Source: Euryarchaeota archaeon UBA33 (lineage in GTDB: Archaea > Thermoplasmatota > E2 > DHVEG-1). Taken from it: a stretch of 5,953 bases of DNA. The stretch lies in assembly GCA_002506745.1 (NCBI GenBank), contig DAYE01000121.1, forward strand, positions 1-5,953, written 5' to 3'. The position numbers were made by a program, and so were the translations under genes. Positions within the stretch are counted from its first letter, which is position 1; every line of letters starts with the position of its first letter. A model generated the notes under the pieces. The model saw nothing but the letters and a program-made list of their open reading frames with translations. It did not search any database and had not been told where the DNA came from. Positions 4,910-5,953 of this stretch are shown here, piece after piece.

Positions 4910-5953
4910 TTATAAGATTTTCCAGACTCGCATCTCTCTGCTTACGGAATTTCCAGCCAGATCATATGCTTTTGCGCCTAGAAGACGTGGGAAACAGAAA
5001 CCGCGTTCGAACCAATACCAGGTGTACGTGTTATTTTGCCCGGTATAATCTTTTGCGATTACGACATCATCAAGGGAGAACTCTACCTCAGACACCCCAG
5101 AACCATTGTCCACCGCATAAACTTCGACCGTTATTGAACCAATCACAACAGTCGTAAAAAATAATGGGAAAACTGGTTTACCCCATATATACAAAAAACC
5201 CTGTTTTGGTTTTATGAATTCAAGAACAGGGGCGGTCCCATCGATGATTATCTTAAACGCTTCGGACCATTCACTCTCCGCACCAGAATCATCCTTCAGC
5301 TTCACCCGAAAATAATAGACTCCTTCGTTTGACCATGCATGGGTGACACATATCTCCGCTCCAGACCCGTACGGCCCTAACCACTCGATATTCGAACCAT
5401 CGCCCCAATCCCATGAACACCACACATTTTGACCTTCAGGATCAGTAACGGTGATACAGAACGTGTAGTTCACCCCAGGTCGTCCGTATAACGGACCAGA
5501 GATGTTCCCGCCTGCGGGTGGTTGGTTCACAGCGATTGTATAACAAGCGCTATGCCGGCAATCATGTCGGAACATCGGCCAGCCTGGACCAGACCCATTA
5601 CCTGCGGTGAGTGCGTACGCACGCCCATGGTTATTGGTCCAGGGATCAGAAATCCCATACCCACCTATCACAAACACATCTAAACGCCCATCATTGTTAA
5701 GATCAGCGATCACGGGCGCATGGTCCATCTCAAAAACCATCCCATAATGAGCCTCTAAATCACAGGTCCAAAGCACCTGCCCGTTGCTCCCTTTTAACGC
5801 CCGTAGAATCCCATCCTCAGAGCCAAAGACAACATCAAGAGTCCCCTCTCCATCAATATCAGATAGTGCCGCACCCCGGAACATATTACCACCCGTAGAG
5901 ACACTCCAAAGCAACGAGCCTGTCCAGGAGAGCACCCCTAGGATGTTGTAGGA
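4910..5953 (-). CDS. secreted FG-GAP/PKD/Ig-like surface protein, N-terminus outside window
   Basis: The frame is open to the right edge (SYNILG precedes the first in-window GTG at 5935), so this is the C-terminal 347 residues of a longer protein. In order, counted from the edge, it has two FG-GAP-like calcium-binding repeats, DIDGEGTLDVVFG (32-44) and DLNNDGRLDVFVIGG (84-98), from a beta-propeller. A junction GPGWPMFRHDCRHS (122-135) is of a type seen at the end of such propellers. A PKD domain (about 144-237) contains DPEG, WDWGDG and THAW. A final Ig-like domain (about 242-346) contains PVLEFIKPKQGFLYIWGK, VDNGSGVSEVEFSLDD and AYDLAGNS. These folds act outside the cell in adhesion or as surface-layer parts. 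There is no C-terminal membrane anchor, and a signal peptide would lie beyond the edge. Seven cysteines suggest disulfides. Exact ligand or partner unknown. Confidence 0.85.
   Translation of the reverse strand, partial: SYNILGVLSWTGSLLWSVSTGGNMFRGAALSDIDGEGTLDVVFGSEDGILRALKGSNGQVLWTCDLEAHYGMVFEMDHAPVIADLNNDGRLDVFVIGGYGISDPWTNNHGRAYALTAGNGSGPGWPMFRHDCRHSACYTIAVNQPPAGGNISGPLYGRPGVNYTFCITVTDPEGQNVWCSWDWGDGSNIEWLGPYGSGAEICVTHAWSNEGVYYFRVKLKDDSGAESEWSEAFKIIIDGTAPVLEFIKPKQGFLYIWGKPVFPLFFTTVVIGSITVEVYAVDNGSGVSEVEFSLDDVVIAKDYTGQNNTYTWYWFERGFCFPRLLGAKAYDLAGNSVSREMRVWKIL

Noticed and set aside
1..5953. CRISPR arrays, insertion sequences, integrase or attachment sites, defence genes
   Set aside because: No spaced direct repeats, transposase motifs or duplicated tRNA 3' ends were seen; the window is dominated by core genes.

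Overview
The window is archaeal, from the euryarchaeal side. The minus strand carries the archaeal cluster uS13-uS4-uS11-RpoD, whose RNA polymerase subunit D exists only in archaea. Short TATA boxes, GGTG-type ribosome binding sites and a tRNA without encoded CCA fit this. A secreted protein joining FG-GAP, PKD and Ig-like modules resembles ones I associate with Thermoplasmatota and some methanogens. That lineage guess is inference only; the domain call is firm.

Layout. Positions 44-116 (-) hold a tRNA-Pro with anticodon CGG. Positions 180-2878 (-) hold a compact operon, transcribed uS13, uS4, uS11, rpoD, with gaps of 11, 3 and 9 bases. A ribosome binding site lies in each gap or in the end of the upstream gene, which suggests translational coupling. 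uS13 starts at TTG and has a lysine/glutamate/proline-rich N-terminal extension of about 73 residues. uS4 has a proline/alanine/lysine-rich C-terminal tail of about 85 residues. RpoD keeps a four-cysteine zinc-type loop but has no cysteines where Fe-S forms of the subunit bind their cluster.

Positions 2879-3119 are a divergent promoter region with two perfect 7-bp-arm palindromes and several TATA-like elements. Rightward from it run asnS (asparaginyl-tRNA synthetase, probably a leaderless message from ATG 3120) and, 14 bases later, a small acylphosphatase gene. Positions 4724-4909 are a convergent gap with U-tract terminators, nested palindromes and a promoter-like TATA box facing left that belongs to no obvious gene. 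From 4910 to the right edge (-) lies the C-terminal part of a large cell-surface protein, cut by the window edge.

Functionally this is mostly core information processing: three small-subunit ribosomal proteins, an RNA polymerase assembly subunit, a tRNA and an aminoacyl-tRNA synthetase, beside an unrelated exported protein. I found no mobile element, CRISPR array or defence system. The less ordinary points are the ribosomal protein extensions, the paired palindromes, the tRNA acceptor-stem mismatch and a speculative leaderless micro-ORF in the convergent gap.
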